Assembly: GCA_026388655.1 (NCBI GenBank)
Contig: JAPLJI010000152.1
Coordinates: 1 to 39,734, forward strand
Length of the DNA: 39,734 nt
Reading direction: 5' to 3'
DNA from: Pseudomonadota bacterium
GTDB lineage: Bacteria; Desulfobacterota; JAPLJL01
Part shown: one piece after another, positions 33,279-39,734 of the stretch
Layout of the letters: each line of letters opens with the position of its first letter
Position numbering within the stretch: the first letter of the stretch is position 1
Notes under the pieces: model-generated
What the model was told of the DNA's origin: nothing
What the model saw: the letters and a program-made list of their open reading frames with translations, nothing else
Database searches by the model: none
Made by a program: the position numbers and the translations under genes

Positions 33279-34565
33279 ATGGCCGAGATCAAACCATTTA
33301 CCGGCTGGCGTTATTCCCCTCGGACCTATGGACAAGATCCGGGCGTGGTTACCGCTCCCCCTTATGACGTGATCGACGAAAATTTTCAGGGAGAGCTTTA
33401 TCGCCGGCATCGCAATAATATCGTCCGCCTGATTCTCCCCCGGGAGAATGACCGGGAAAAAGGGGCCGCGGACCGCTATGAATCCGTCGCGCTCAGAATC
33501 CGGAAGTGGCGGAAGGAAGGCGTCCTCACCCCCGATCCTACCCCGAGAATTTATCTTTACGAACAGACCTTCCGCTTCGGGAAAGGACCGGAACTTACCC
33601 GGAGGGGTTTCCTGGCCCTGATCCGGCTCGAGGAGTTTGACCGGGGGGAGATCCGGGCCCATGAAAAGACCCTGGCCGGGCCCCGCGAGGACCGGCTCCG
33701 GCTTTTACGCGCCACCCGGGCCAACCTGAGCCCGGTCTTTTTCTGCTATTCCGATCCCCAGGGGAAACTGGATTTCCGGCTCCGCCCGGATGACCCCGGG
33801 GTCATCCGTTTTACCGATGAAATGGGGGTGGCCCATAGCTTCGGTTTTGTCGACCGCCAGGACCTGGTGGAAAAATACGTAGCGGGGCTCGCCCGAAGGA
33901 AGTTATTCATCGCGGACGGCCATCACCGTTATTCCTCCGCCCTGGATCACTGGCGGGAAAATCCGGGATCCGATCCCGAGGCGGGGTATGCCCTCGGTTT
34001 TTATACCCGGGTGGAAGACCCGGGCTTGCTGATTCTTCCCACCCACCGGATGATCAAGGCGGTTCCCGGCCTCTCCGACCGGGAGGTTTTTTCGCGGATC
34101 TCGAGCGATTTCGATTCGAAGGCGGGGGAATTGCCTCCCGGGATGTCCGAAGGAGAGATCGCGGATTGGATCAACGGGGAAATCCAGGAGGGCGGGTTCG
34201 CTTTCGTCTTGCTCTCGGCGGGAAGCCCCGGGATCCATTTTTTCCGGCTCCGGCCCGGGGTGGATCTCAATTCCCGGCTGGCCGAGGTTCCCGAGGCGGT
34301 CCGCCCGATTCCGACGGCGATCCTGGACAATCTGGTCCTGGGCAAAATGCTGGGGGTGGCCCGGGAGGAGATCGGTTATACCAGTAATCCCCTGACGGTG
34401 ATCCAGGGTTTAAGGGAAGGAAAATATCAAAAGGTTTTCATCCCGCGTTCGGTTTCACCCGCGGAAGTGCTCCAGGTAGTGGAAAAGGGGGAGATCTGCC
34501 CGCCCAAGACGACCTTTTTCTACCCCAAGCTCCGTTCCGGGCTAGTGATGAGGCTTTTTTCCTGA
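33279..34565 (+). CDS. DUF1015 family protein
   Basis: The product has 428 residues. It begins MAEIKPFTGWRYSPRTYGQDPGVV in the family manner, followed by TAPPYDVID, NNIVRLILP, IYLYEQTF, RRGFLALIRLEEF, IRAHEKTLAGPREDRLRLL and the conserved LFIADGHHRYSSAL. The C-terminal part has SNPLTVIQGLREGKYQ and PPKTTFFYPKLRSGLVMRLF. The family is widespread in bacteria and archaea and is not characterised to my knowledge. I use the ATG at 33279, with AGGT upstream, rather than one seven codons earlier. It is divergent from the four-helix gene. Nothing in the context fixes its job. Confidence 0.9.
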   Translation: MAEIKPFTGWRYSPRTYGQDPGVVTAPPYDVIDENFQGELYRRHRNNIVRLILPRENDREKGAADRYESVALRIRKWRKEGVLTPDPTPRIYLYEQTFRFGKGPELTRRGFLALIRLEEFDRGEIRAHEKTLAGPREDRLRLLRATRANLSPVFFCYSDPQGKLDFRLRPDDPGVIRFTDEMGVAHSFGFVDRQDLVEKYVAGLARRKLFIADGHHRYSSALDHWRENPGSDPEAGYALGFYTRVEDPGLLILPTHRMIKAVPGLSDREVFSRISSDFDSKAGELPPGMSEGEIADWINGEIQEGGFAFVLLSAGSPGIHFFRLRPGVDLNSRLAEVPEAVRPIPTAILDNLVLGKMLGVAREEIGYTSNPLTVIQGLREGKYQKVFIPRSVSPAEVLQVVEKGEICPPKTTFFYPKLRSGLVMRLFS

Positions 34566-34640
34566 CTTGACCAGGATCAATACGGATTTACATGGTAATT
34601 CCCCGTTGTCTTGCCACGGGCTTACCTTATATTATTCGCC

Positions 34641-34783
34641 TGGATTCCCGCTTACGCGGGAATGACAAGAGCAGGAATGGATTCCCGCTTACGCGGGACT
34701 GACAAGAGCAGGAATGGATTCCCGCTTACGCGGGAATGACAAGAGCAGGAATGGATTCCCACTTTCGTGGGAATGACAATCGA
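34641..34783. repeat. Four tandem 37-bp REP-like palindromic units
   Basis: Units start at 34641, 34678, 34715 and 34752. Each carries TGGATTCCCGC and GCGGGAATGACA around TTAC, plus an 11-nt linker. The last unit has CCCAC/GTGGG in place of CCCGC/GCGGG, a paired change that keeps the stem. The rest of 34566-34845 contains a CCCGC/GCGGG hairpin (34812-34830) partly overlapping the ribosome binding site of the next gene. Confidence 0.85.
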
Positions 34784-34845
34784 CTAATTAAGAATTACTT
34801 TTTAAAAATATCCCGCGGTTTTGCTGCGGGGAGGTTCATTTGAAA

Positions 34846-35679
34846 ATGGATAAGAATATCCCGATGAAAATCAAACCCGGCGAGACGCTCGATGTGATCC
34901 TGGGGGACAGCCTCCAGCTGATCCAGAGCGGGAGCGGTTATCGTTTTTCCATCGACGCCCTGCTCCTGGCGGCCTTCGTGGAACCCCGAAAAGGCGAGCG
35001 GGTGGCGGAACTGGGGACCGGCTCGGGCGTAATCGCGCTGATCATCGCCAGGTTTTTTCCGGTCCGGGAAGTAATCGGGATCGAGGTGCAGGCGTCTTTG
35101 CTGGACCGGGCCGGCCGAAATATCAGGCTTAACGGTTTAGCCGACCGGGTTCGGCTGGTCCGGGGAGATATCAAAAGGATTCGCCGGCTGGCGGAAGGGG
35201 GCGGTTTCGACCTGGTCATTTTCAATCCACCCTTTCGTTCCGCCCGGGAGGGGAGGATCAATCCGGATCCGGAGAAGGCCGTCGCCCGCCATCAGCTCCG
35301 GGCGGGTTTGCGAGAATTTCTGGACGCGGCGTTTTTCCTGCTCAGGAATTCCGGCCGGTTGGATTTTATCTACCCGGCCGCCAAGCTGGCGGAACTGATT
35401 TTCGAATTGCGCCGGAGGCGGTTGGAAATAAAGCGCCTGAGACTGGTCCACTCCCGGAAATCCACCCCGGGGGTGCTGGCCCTGGTGGAGGCCCGGAAAG
35501 GGGCGGGGATGGAGCTCGAGATCCTGCCCCCGCTTTATCTTTTCCAGAACCGGGGGAATAAATATACCCGGGAAGTCCGGGAGATCATCAACGGTAACTA
35601 TTTCCGGCGGCGAGCCCGAAAATTAAAATCCCCCCTCGCCCCCTTTATTAAAGGGGGGATGGGGGGATTTAATCGGTAA
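34846..35679 (+). CDS. tRNA1(Val) (adenine-N6)-methyltransferase-like protein (TrmN6 family)
   Basis: The product has 277 residues. It is a Rossmann-fold SAM methyltransferase with SGYRFSIDALLLAAFV, the SAM loop AELGTGSGVIALIIA, IGIEVQ, and the amino-methyltransferase motif IFNPPFRS. This is the pattern of TrmN6/YfiC enzymes that modify A37 of tRNA1Val; the exact substrate is inferred. The ATG at 34846 lies behind GGGGAGG; a TTG two codons earlier is possible. The last residues (SPLAPFIKGGMGGFNR) are encoded by a palindromic repeat at 35626-35670, so the natural C-terminus probably lay near RARKLK. Confidence 0.82.
   Translation: MDKNIPMKIKPGETLDVILGDSLQLIQSGSGYRFSIDALLLAAFVEPRKGERVAELGTGSGVIALIIARFFPVREVIGIEVQASLLDRAGRNIRLNGLADRVRLVRGDIKRIRRLAEGGGFDLVIFNPPFRSAREGRINPDPEKAVARHQLRAGLREFLDAAFFLLRNSGRLDFIYPAAKLAELIFELRRRRLEIKRLRLVHSRKSTPGVLALVEARKGAGMELEILPPLYLFQNRGNKYTREVREIINGNYFRRRARKLKSPLAPFIKGGMGGFNR
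35626..35670. repeat. Palindromic repeat encoding the C-terminus of the methyltransferase
   Basis: AAATCCCCCC pairs with GGGGGGATTT, and inside it CCCCCTTT pairs with AAAGGGGG around ATT. This makes a nearly perfect 45-nt hairpin. It is in frame with the upstream gene, which ends nine bases later. Confidence 0.8.
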
Positions 35680-35680
35680 A

Positions 35681-35980
35681 TTATTTTTCCCCGGGATTGG
35701 AAAGGCTGATCCGAATCTCGGAGACAAATTTTTCTCCCAGAAGATCGTTGGCTCTTTTGATCAGGGATTTTTGCCGGAGCTTGAGCTCGTTCATCCCCGC
35801 CGAACTCCTGGCCTGGAGATACAGCACCCCCTTCTCGACCCGCTCCGGGAAAACCTCTCCGACCAGGTCGGGGTCGAGAATCTGCGGAAAACCGGCGAGG
35901 ACCCGGCCCTCCTTGAGCTGGGGCTCAATCTGTAATTTCCGGAAAAAATCCTTGATTATCGAACCGAGGGATTCAATCAT
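35681..35980 (-). CDS. DUF721/DciA-like protein
   Basis: The product has 99 residues. MIESLGSIIKDFFRKL then PQILDPDLVGEVFPERVEKGVLYLQARSSAGMNELKLRQKSLIKRAND and VSEIRI follow the DUF721 pattern (W/P-x-I-V-G, V-x-x-G-x-L-x-V-x-S-x-x-x-x-E-L). DciA of this family is the ancestral loader of the replicative helicase DnaB. Only the core domain is present and the usual Trp residues are replaced, so confidence is moderate. The ATG follows AGGAAG. It is convergent with the methyltransferase gene, leaving one base between the stops. Confidence 0.7.
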   Translation of the reverse strand: MIESLGSIIKDFFRKLQIEPQLKEGRVLAGFPQILDPDLVGEVFPERVEKGVLYLQARSSAGMNELKLRQKSLIKRANDLLGEKFVSEIRISLSNPGEK

Positions 35981-36119
35981 AAGCAGGCTTCCTAATCATT
36001 TGTAATATATTATACTGGGATGGGCAACTCCATTGACACCCAAGTCGGTTTGGGAATAGTCTTTTTAAGTTATTTGTCGGCATAATTGAGGTCCAAATAA
36101 ATAATCAGGAGGAAGAACC

Positions 36120-36893
36120 TTGAGAACCGGAATCGTTTCGATTTTTTGTGTTTCGATCCTGTTTCTTTTCGCCTTAAGCCTGGGGGCCGACGATTCCAGT
36201 CCACAGGCCAAGGCGAAGATTAAGGCCCTGGAAGGGGAGGCGTCATACTCCCTGGATGGAAAGACATTCTCGCCGGTGAAATCGGGGGGGGAGATTCCCG
36301 CGGGCGCGATCGTGAAAACCGGACCGAACGCCCGCCTGGAACTCGGGCTTCCCGACGGGAGTTTTTTAAGGATGTCCGGGAATTCCCAGATGAAGTTAAA
36401 TGCCGTGGAGTATCAGCAAGAAGCCAAAAGCCGGGATTTTAAATTCCACCTGGATCTGGGAAAGATCTGGGCCAAGGCCCGGGATATCTCCGAACGGGGC
36501 TCCAGGTTCGAAGTGGAAACCGCGACGGCGGTAACCGGCGTCCGGGGCACGGTTTTCCGGATTAACGTGGACCCCGACCGGGCCATGATCGTGAAGGTTT
36601 ACCAGGGTTCGATCCTGCTCCGGAGTCCCCGGGAGGTTTTCCGGCCGGCCGGGGCGGGCGAGACGCGGAAAGAGATCGCCGGGCCCCGGGAGGTCGCTCC
36701 CCCGGACGAGATCGGCCGGGCGGAATGGGAACTCCTGGTGAAAGCCATGCAGGAGGTGCGCGTATCCCCGGACGGGAAGGCTTCCCGTCCCAAGGATTTT
36801 ACCCTGGAAGAAGACCTGGACGATTGGGTGAAGTGGAACCTGGAACGGGATAAATCCTCCGCCCCGGAACCCCAGGAAAACCCGGCGAAATAG
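36120..36893 (+). CDS. FecR-domain exported protein
   Basis: The product has 257 residues with a signal peptide (IFCVSILFLFALSLGADD). The FecR beta domain follows: IKALEGEASYSLDGKTF, GAIVKTGPNARLELGLPDGS, FHLDLGKIWAKA, FEVETATAVTGVRGTVFRI and VKVYQGSILL. The C-terminal part is charged and without recognised domain. Stand-alone FecR-domain proteins are probably periplasmic or surface-located, unlike the membrane-bound FecR regulators; no sigma factor is next to it. The TTG start lies seven nt after a perfect AGGAGG. Confidence 0.85.
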   Translation: MRTGIVSIFCVSILFLFALSLGADDSSPQAKAKIKALEGEASYSLDGKTFSPVKSGGEIPAGAIVKTGPNARLELGLPDGSFLRMSGNSQMKLNAVEYQQEAKSRDFKFHLDLGKIWAKARDISERGSRFEVETATAVTGVRGTVFRINVDPDRAMIVKVYQGSILLRSPREVFRPAGAGETRKEIAGPREVAPPDEIGRAEWELLVKAMQEVRVSPDGKASRPKDFTLEEDLDDWVKWNLERDKSSAPEPQENPAK

Positions 36894-36923
36894 CGAAGAT
36901 TTCTCCAAGCTTTTAATCCCGGC

Positions 36924-37532
36924 ATGGAAAACAAATCTTCAGATTTGCTCCCTAGCGATATCCTTACTATTCCCAATCTGCTTACCGGTCTGAGGATATT
37001 ACTGCTTCCGGTCTTTACGATTTTGTTTCTCAAAGAAAAATACAAAATTTCCCTGGTGGTTTTTTTAATCTGTGGAGCCAGTGATTTTCTGGATGGTTAT
37101 CTGGCCCGGCGTTTAAACTCCAGGTCCCGGCTGGGATCGTATCTGGATCCCGTGGCCGACCACGGAAGCGTAATCCTGATTTACATCATGTTGACGTTTT
37201 CTTCCGGGCTTCCCTTCCAGATCCCACTCGCGTTGTTCATCCTGATCGCGGTCCGGGATCTTCTGGTCGGCGTCTCCGAATTAGGGGTGCTGAAATTCCA
37301 GGGCCTGGATAAAACCTGGGATCCGATTTATTCCGGCAAGGTCGCCATTAATACCCAATTCATCAGCGCCTGCGTGGTGGTAATCGCCAATATTTATCCG
37401 CGGTTTTTCCGGGATAACCTTAATGTGATGCTGGTGGCCGTATATATCATCACGGGTGTTTTCACCCTGTATTCTGGGTTACAATATCTAAACCGGGGTT
37501 TGGATTTTTGGCGGGAAAGGAGGAAGCAATAA
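36924..37532 (+). CDS. CDP-alcohol phosphatidyltransferase family protein
   Basis: This 202-residue integral membrane enzyme makes a phospholipid from a CDP-linked precursor. The complete family motif is seen: Asp54, Asp57-Gly58, Ala61-Arg62, Gly71, Asp75 and Asp79 in ASDFLDGYLARR and GSYLDPVAD. The N-terminal ILTIPNLLTGLRILLLPVF is the usual first helix of PgsA/Cls-type members. Phosphatidylglycerophosphate synthase or a cardiolipin-synthase-like enzyme are both possible. The stop overlaps the next start (TAATG), so translation of the two is coupled. Confidence 0.88.
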   Translation: MENKSSDLLPSDILTIPNLLTGLRILLLPVFTILFLKEKYKISLVVFLICGASDFLDGYLARRLNSRSRLGSYLDPVADHGSVILIYIMLTFSSGLPFQIPLALFILIAVRDLLVGVSELGVLKFQGLDKTWDPIYSGKVAINTQFISACVVVIANIYPRFFRDNLNVMLVAVYIITGVFTLYSGLQYLNRGLDFWRERRKQ

Positions 37533-38821
37533 TGAAAAGGGTTCAAGGGTTCAAGGGTTCAAGGTTCAAAGTTCAAGGTTCCCTCCGGGCCGTAGGCCCT
37601 CTCGGGCCGGAGGCAAAGTTCAAGGTTCAAGGTTCAAGGGTTCAAGCATTAATCCCGCTCTTTGTTCTTTGCCTCTCACTTTTGTTCGGGGTAAACGCTT
37701 TGCTCTTTGCTCCTTCCGCGCGGGCCCAGGAGAAAAAGTCCATCGCGGTTCTGGATTTCGAGTCTCCCGTGGAGAAACAGTATTTTGACATGGGCAAGAG
37801 CGCCTCTGATTATCTCACCACCCAGCTGGCGGAACTGGGGGCTTACCGGGTCATCGAACGGTCCCGGCTCGAAAAGATTCTTAAGGAACACGAGCTGGGA
37901 ATGATCGGGGTGGTGGATCCGGACAAGATCAAGCAGATGGGGAAATTTCTGTCCGCCGATTATATTCTGATGGGCAGCATCACCTTTCTGGGTGATTCCT
38001 TCTCGATTAATGGAAGAATCGTGGATGTGGAGACCGCCGAGATCGTGGGAGCCAAGTCATCCGTTTTCAAGGACCCCACCCAGCTTCGGGTGGCGGTAAA
38101 AAACCTCGCCCGGGCCCTCTCCGACCTGGCCAAGCCCAAGTCGGGCGGCCCCAGCGGCCAGTCCTCGGCCGAGCTTTTCATGGGGGTTAACTCCCGGGAT
38201 TTCTATGATTCCGCGGAAGCGTTGATCCGGGAGATCGGAGCCATCGAGGTATACGTGGTGGGAAGCCTTACCGAGGTTAATACCCTGAACCGGAAGGTCA
38301 GGGTGGCTTCCTCCATGAAAACCGGGGCCCGGGAGGGTCTCCGGCTGAAGGTTCAGAAACTCGGCTTTTCCGGGCCCGAAGATGCGGGAAGCATCTATGT
38401 GACCCTGATCGGCACGGGGTTCCTGGAGGCGTCTTACCAGGAAGGAGAACAGGTTAAATTTTCCATCGGGGATCAGGTCACCAGCAAAAATTACCGCTTT
38501 AAAGTGGCGGTGGGTCCGATCCTGGACGAGGTTGAGGATAACCAGGACCTGACCAAGAAATACCGGGAAGCGGTGGTGGAGAACCTGGCCGGTTCCGAGT
38601 TTTTGGACTCGGCCGATGAAGATGACATGCAGAAGGATCTTTCCCAGCTCCGGCCCGGCAACCGGAAAGCCATTCTGGCCAAGCTGTTCAAGAGCGGGGT
38701 GGACCTGGTGGTGGAGGGGAGATTTCATGGAACCCCCGGGGCCCGGAGAACCGATTTTAATCTCTGGAACGCTTATGACGGGAAAATCGTGAAAAAGATC
38801 AGTTTTGAAACCAAATTATAA
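37532..38821 (+). CDS. CsgG/LpoB-like secreted protein with repeat-encoded N-terminus
   Basis: The product has 429 residues. The mature part starts SIAVLDFESPVEKQYF and continues LTTQLAELGAYRVIERSRLEKILKEHELGMIG, ADYILMGSITFLGD and NGRIVDVETAEIVG, the CsgG family fold. The C-terminal half, with LKKYREAVVENLAGSE-like sequence, I do not recognise. The signal sequence is odd. About 37 residues (from KRVQGFKGSRFKVQGS through the arrays and the palindrome) precede the hydrophobic core ALIPLFVLCLSLLFGVNALL and the site SARA/Q. The start is firm: AAAGGAGG lies upstream and TAATG overlaps the preceding stop. There is no lipobox, so it is not a typical CsgG lipoprotein. Confidence 0.75.
   Translation: MKRVQGFKGSRFKVQGSLRAVGPLGPEAKFKVQGSRVQALIPLFVLCLSLLFGVNALLFAPSARAQEKKSIAVLDFESPVEKQYFDMGKSASDYLTTQLAELGAYRVIERSRLEKILKEHELGMIGVVDPDKIKQMGKFLSADYILMGSITFLGDSFSINGRIVDVETAEIVGAKSSVFKDPTQLRVAVKNLARALSDLAKPKSGGPSGQSSAELFMGVNSRDFYDSAEALIREIGAIEVYVVGSLTEVNTLNRKVRVASSMKTGAREGLRLKVQKLGFSGPEDAGSIYVTLIGTGFLEASYQEGEQVKFSIGDQVTSKNYRFKVAVGPILDEVEDNQDLTKKYREAVVENLAGSEFLDSADEDDMQKDLSQLRPGNRKAILAKLFKSGVDLVVEGRFHGTPGARRTDFNLWNAYDGKIVKKISFETKL
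37541..37647. repeat. Heptamer/octamer array with 32-bp palindrome copy 3 inside a coding region
   Basis: Three octamers AGGGTTCA and then heptamers AGGTTCA/AAGTTCA lead into an inverted copy of the 32-bp palindrome (37582-37613). AAGTTCA/AGGTTCA units follow to about 37647. All of it is in frame and stop-free in the CsgG-like gene. Its left flank CAAAGTTCAAGGTTC resembles the minus-strand flank of palindrome copy 2. Confidence 0.85.
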
Positions 38822-38903
38822 AGGCAGGCTTTTGTCCGCGGGTAAACGGTAACCAGTGGCTAGGGTAGTGCGTCCAACAGTTCTTTATATTAATTTCGAA
38901 GCC

Positions 38904-38933
38904 GTCATTCCAACCAATGTCCACTGGAATCCA
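38904..38933. repeat. REP-like palindrome
   Basis: GTCATTCC and GGAATCCA are the conserved ends, around a variable centre. It is the inverted counterpart of the units at 34641-34783 and 39090-39116. Confidence 0.6.
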
Positions 38934-38987
38934 TTCGAATCCTCCTTTCCAAAGCGGGAAGATTCAGGTGCCCTCTCTTTGTTCACA

Positions 38988-39059
38988 GGTGGGCGAGACG
39001 CCCACCCTCCATTGGAGGCAGGGCATCCTGCCCTGCACTGCGAGACGTCTGGGAATTAG
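38988..39059. repeat. Stacked small hairpins
   Basis: Three perfect stems lie head to tail: GGTGGGCG/CGCCCACC with loop AGA, CCTCC/GGAGG with loop ATT, and CAGGGC/GCCCTG with loop ATCCT. The palindrome AGACGTCT follows. No gene is present; it may be a dispersed structured repeat. Confidence 0.6.
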
Positions 39060-39089
39060 GCAATGATTTAGATGAGGATGTTTTTCGGA

Positions 39090-39116
39090 TGGATTCCGGG
39101 TCAAGCCCGGAATGAC
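39090..39116. repeat. REP-like palindrome
   Basis: TGGATTCC and GGAATGAC flank a GGGTCAAGCCC centre. It shares its ends, but not its centre, with 34641-34783. The rest of 38822-39308 contains no recognisable gene. Confidence 0.65.
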
Positions 39117-39170
39117 AATCAAAGTAAGGGGACTTTCGACTAGTAAACGGAAATTGAATAAAGAATATAG

Positions 39171-39185
39171 TGACAATTTTTGTCA
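39171..39185. promoter_or_regulatory. Candidate activator site upstream of the pilin promoter
   Basis: TGACA-ATTTT-TGTCA is a perfect palindrome about 150-165 bp before the predicted transcript start. That is the distance usual for enhancer-type sites of sigma-54 activators such as PilR. Assignment to PilR is inference. Confidence 0.35.
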
Positions 39186-39308
39186 TTTAAAACAAGGAAA
39201 GCTGAGAAAAATCGTAACTGCTTTAAATTTACCGGGTGCCGTTTTATATTTATTTATAAAAATCAACTGGTTACAAGGACAGGAGTATATTTTTGAAATT
39301 ATTTTTAA

Positions 39309-39324
39309 TGGAACGCTATTTGCA
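39309..39324 (+). promoter_or_regulatory. Sigma-54 (RpoN) promoter of the pilin gene
   Basis: TGGAACGCTATTTGCA matches the -24/-12 consensus TGGCACG-N4-TTGCA at all defined positions except one. GG is at 39310-39311 and GC at 39322-39323, with the required 10-bp spacing. The transcript would start near 39335, about 66 nt before the pilin ATG. Confidence 0.75.
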
Positions 39325-39400
39325 TAATATATTTGCAAATACATCCTTTAAATTCAAGGATGGGTGTAAAAATTTTCGAGGAAAGGAGGTGAAATAGAAA

Positions 39401-39734
39401 ATGCTAAGAACTGAAAAGGGTTTTACGTTGATTGAGCTGATGATCGTTGTGGCGATCATCGGAATCCTGGCGGCCATCGCTATCCCTAATTTTATGAGGT
39501 TCCAGGCCAAATCCAAGCAGTCTGAGGCCAAGATGAATCTGGGAGCGATTGGGACCACCGCGGAGGCATATCGGGCCGAGAGGGACACCTACGACGCCAA
39601 CTTCACCGAACTCGGCTGGGCTCCTCAGGGCAACACGAGGTATGCGTACTATTTCAATCCTAGCACGGGCCTTAGCACCATTCTCAATACCGTGATCCCA
39701 ATGTCCGGCCTTTGTGTCGCGAGCATGCCGACCG
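39401..39734 (+). CDS. pilA: Type IV major pilin (PilA-like), cut by the window end
   Basis: The first 111 codons are present. [20 protein letters not shown] is a type III prepilin signal. PilD would cleave after Gly7 and methylate Phe8, and Glu12 is the conserved Glu5 of the mature protein. [20 protein letters not shown] completes the N-terminal helix. The globular part has [20 protein letters not shown], then [10 protein letters not shown] and Cys near the window end. The ATG follows a perfect AAAGGAGGT (39382-39390). A sigma-54 promoter upstream agrees with regulation by PilR known for pilins in several Proteobacteria. A minor pilin or type II pseudopilin is less likely given the length and expression signals. 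Confidence 0.92.
   Translation, partial: MLRTEKGFTLIELMIVVAIIGILAAIAIPNFMRFQAKSKQSEAKMNLGAIGTTAEAYRAERDTYDANFTELGWAPQGNTRYAYYFNPSTGLSTILNTVIPMSGLCVASMPT

Noticed and set aside
34641-34783. Regularly spaced palindromic repeats that could be taken for a CRISPR array
   Set aside because: The 11-nt spacers are identical between units, the repeats are REP-like palindromes, and no cas gene is present.
38920-38960. TTCGAATCC motif resembling a tRNA T-loop
   Set aside because: No cloverleaf, acceptor stem or anticodon arm can be drawn; it lies in a REP-like repeat.

Overview
The window looks like a chromosomal segment of an uncultured Gram-negative bacterium with fairly GC-rich core genes. The evidence is two lipoproteins with lipoboxes, a LysM envelope protein, a CpoB-like Tol-Pal protein, a CsgG-like secreted protein, a FecR-domain protein and a type IV pilin behind a sigma-54 promoter. 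No rRNA or tRNA is visible. The phylum cannot be fixed from sequence alone; gene content and repeat style would fit Acidobacteriota/Aminicenantes-like or Desulfobacterota-like lineages, which is inference only. Layout, left part: an AT-rich membrane protein (-), folC, a UDP-xylose pathway pair (ugd, uxs), a lipase-like lipoprotein (-), a cpoB-like gene and a LysM protein. These are followed by the translation cluster ffh-rpsP-khpA-trmD-rplS (rimM is missing), a YhaN-like ATPase, yraN and a CDF metal exporter. Middle: a YfhO-type membrane protein broken by a 2-bp frameshift, a GT2 glycosyltransferase, then a complete tryptophan operon trpE-G-D-C-B2-F-B1-A carrying two different TrpB types. Right part: yggT-divIVA (-) and yggS-proC (-), separated by a low-GC cassette. 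The cassette is bounded by 65-bp direct repeats and holds a DUF4258/YgiT-type zinc-finger pair (toxin-antitoxin-like) and an Ig-like gene fragment. Next come a 23S-rRNA-IVP-type four-helix protein, a DUF1015 protein, a TrmN6-like methyltransferase, a DciA-like protein, a FecR protein, a CDP-alcohol phosphatidyltransferase, a CsgG-like protein and the start of a type IV pilin gene that runs off the end. The most unusual property is the repeat load. Many gaps hold tandem arrays with a 7-bp period but different unit sequences. A 32-bp palindrome occurs three times, with flanking array shared at two of them, and an exact 30-mer recurs 28 kb apart. There are also a 192-bp element with 16-bp terminal inverted repeats and several REP-like hairpins. 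Several elements lie inside reading frames: a palindromic insertion of about 45 codons in folC, a repeat-encoded signal-peptide n-region in the CsgG-like protein, a hairpin-encoded C-terminus in the methyltransferase, and an array-encoded end of the four-helix protein. This repeat invasion of coding sequence is the best candidate for an undescribed phenomenon here.
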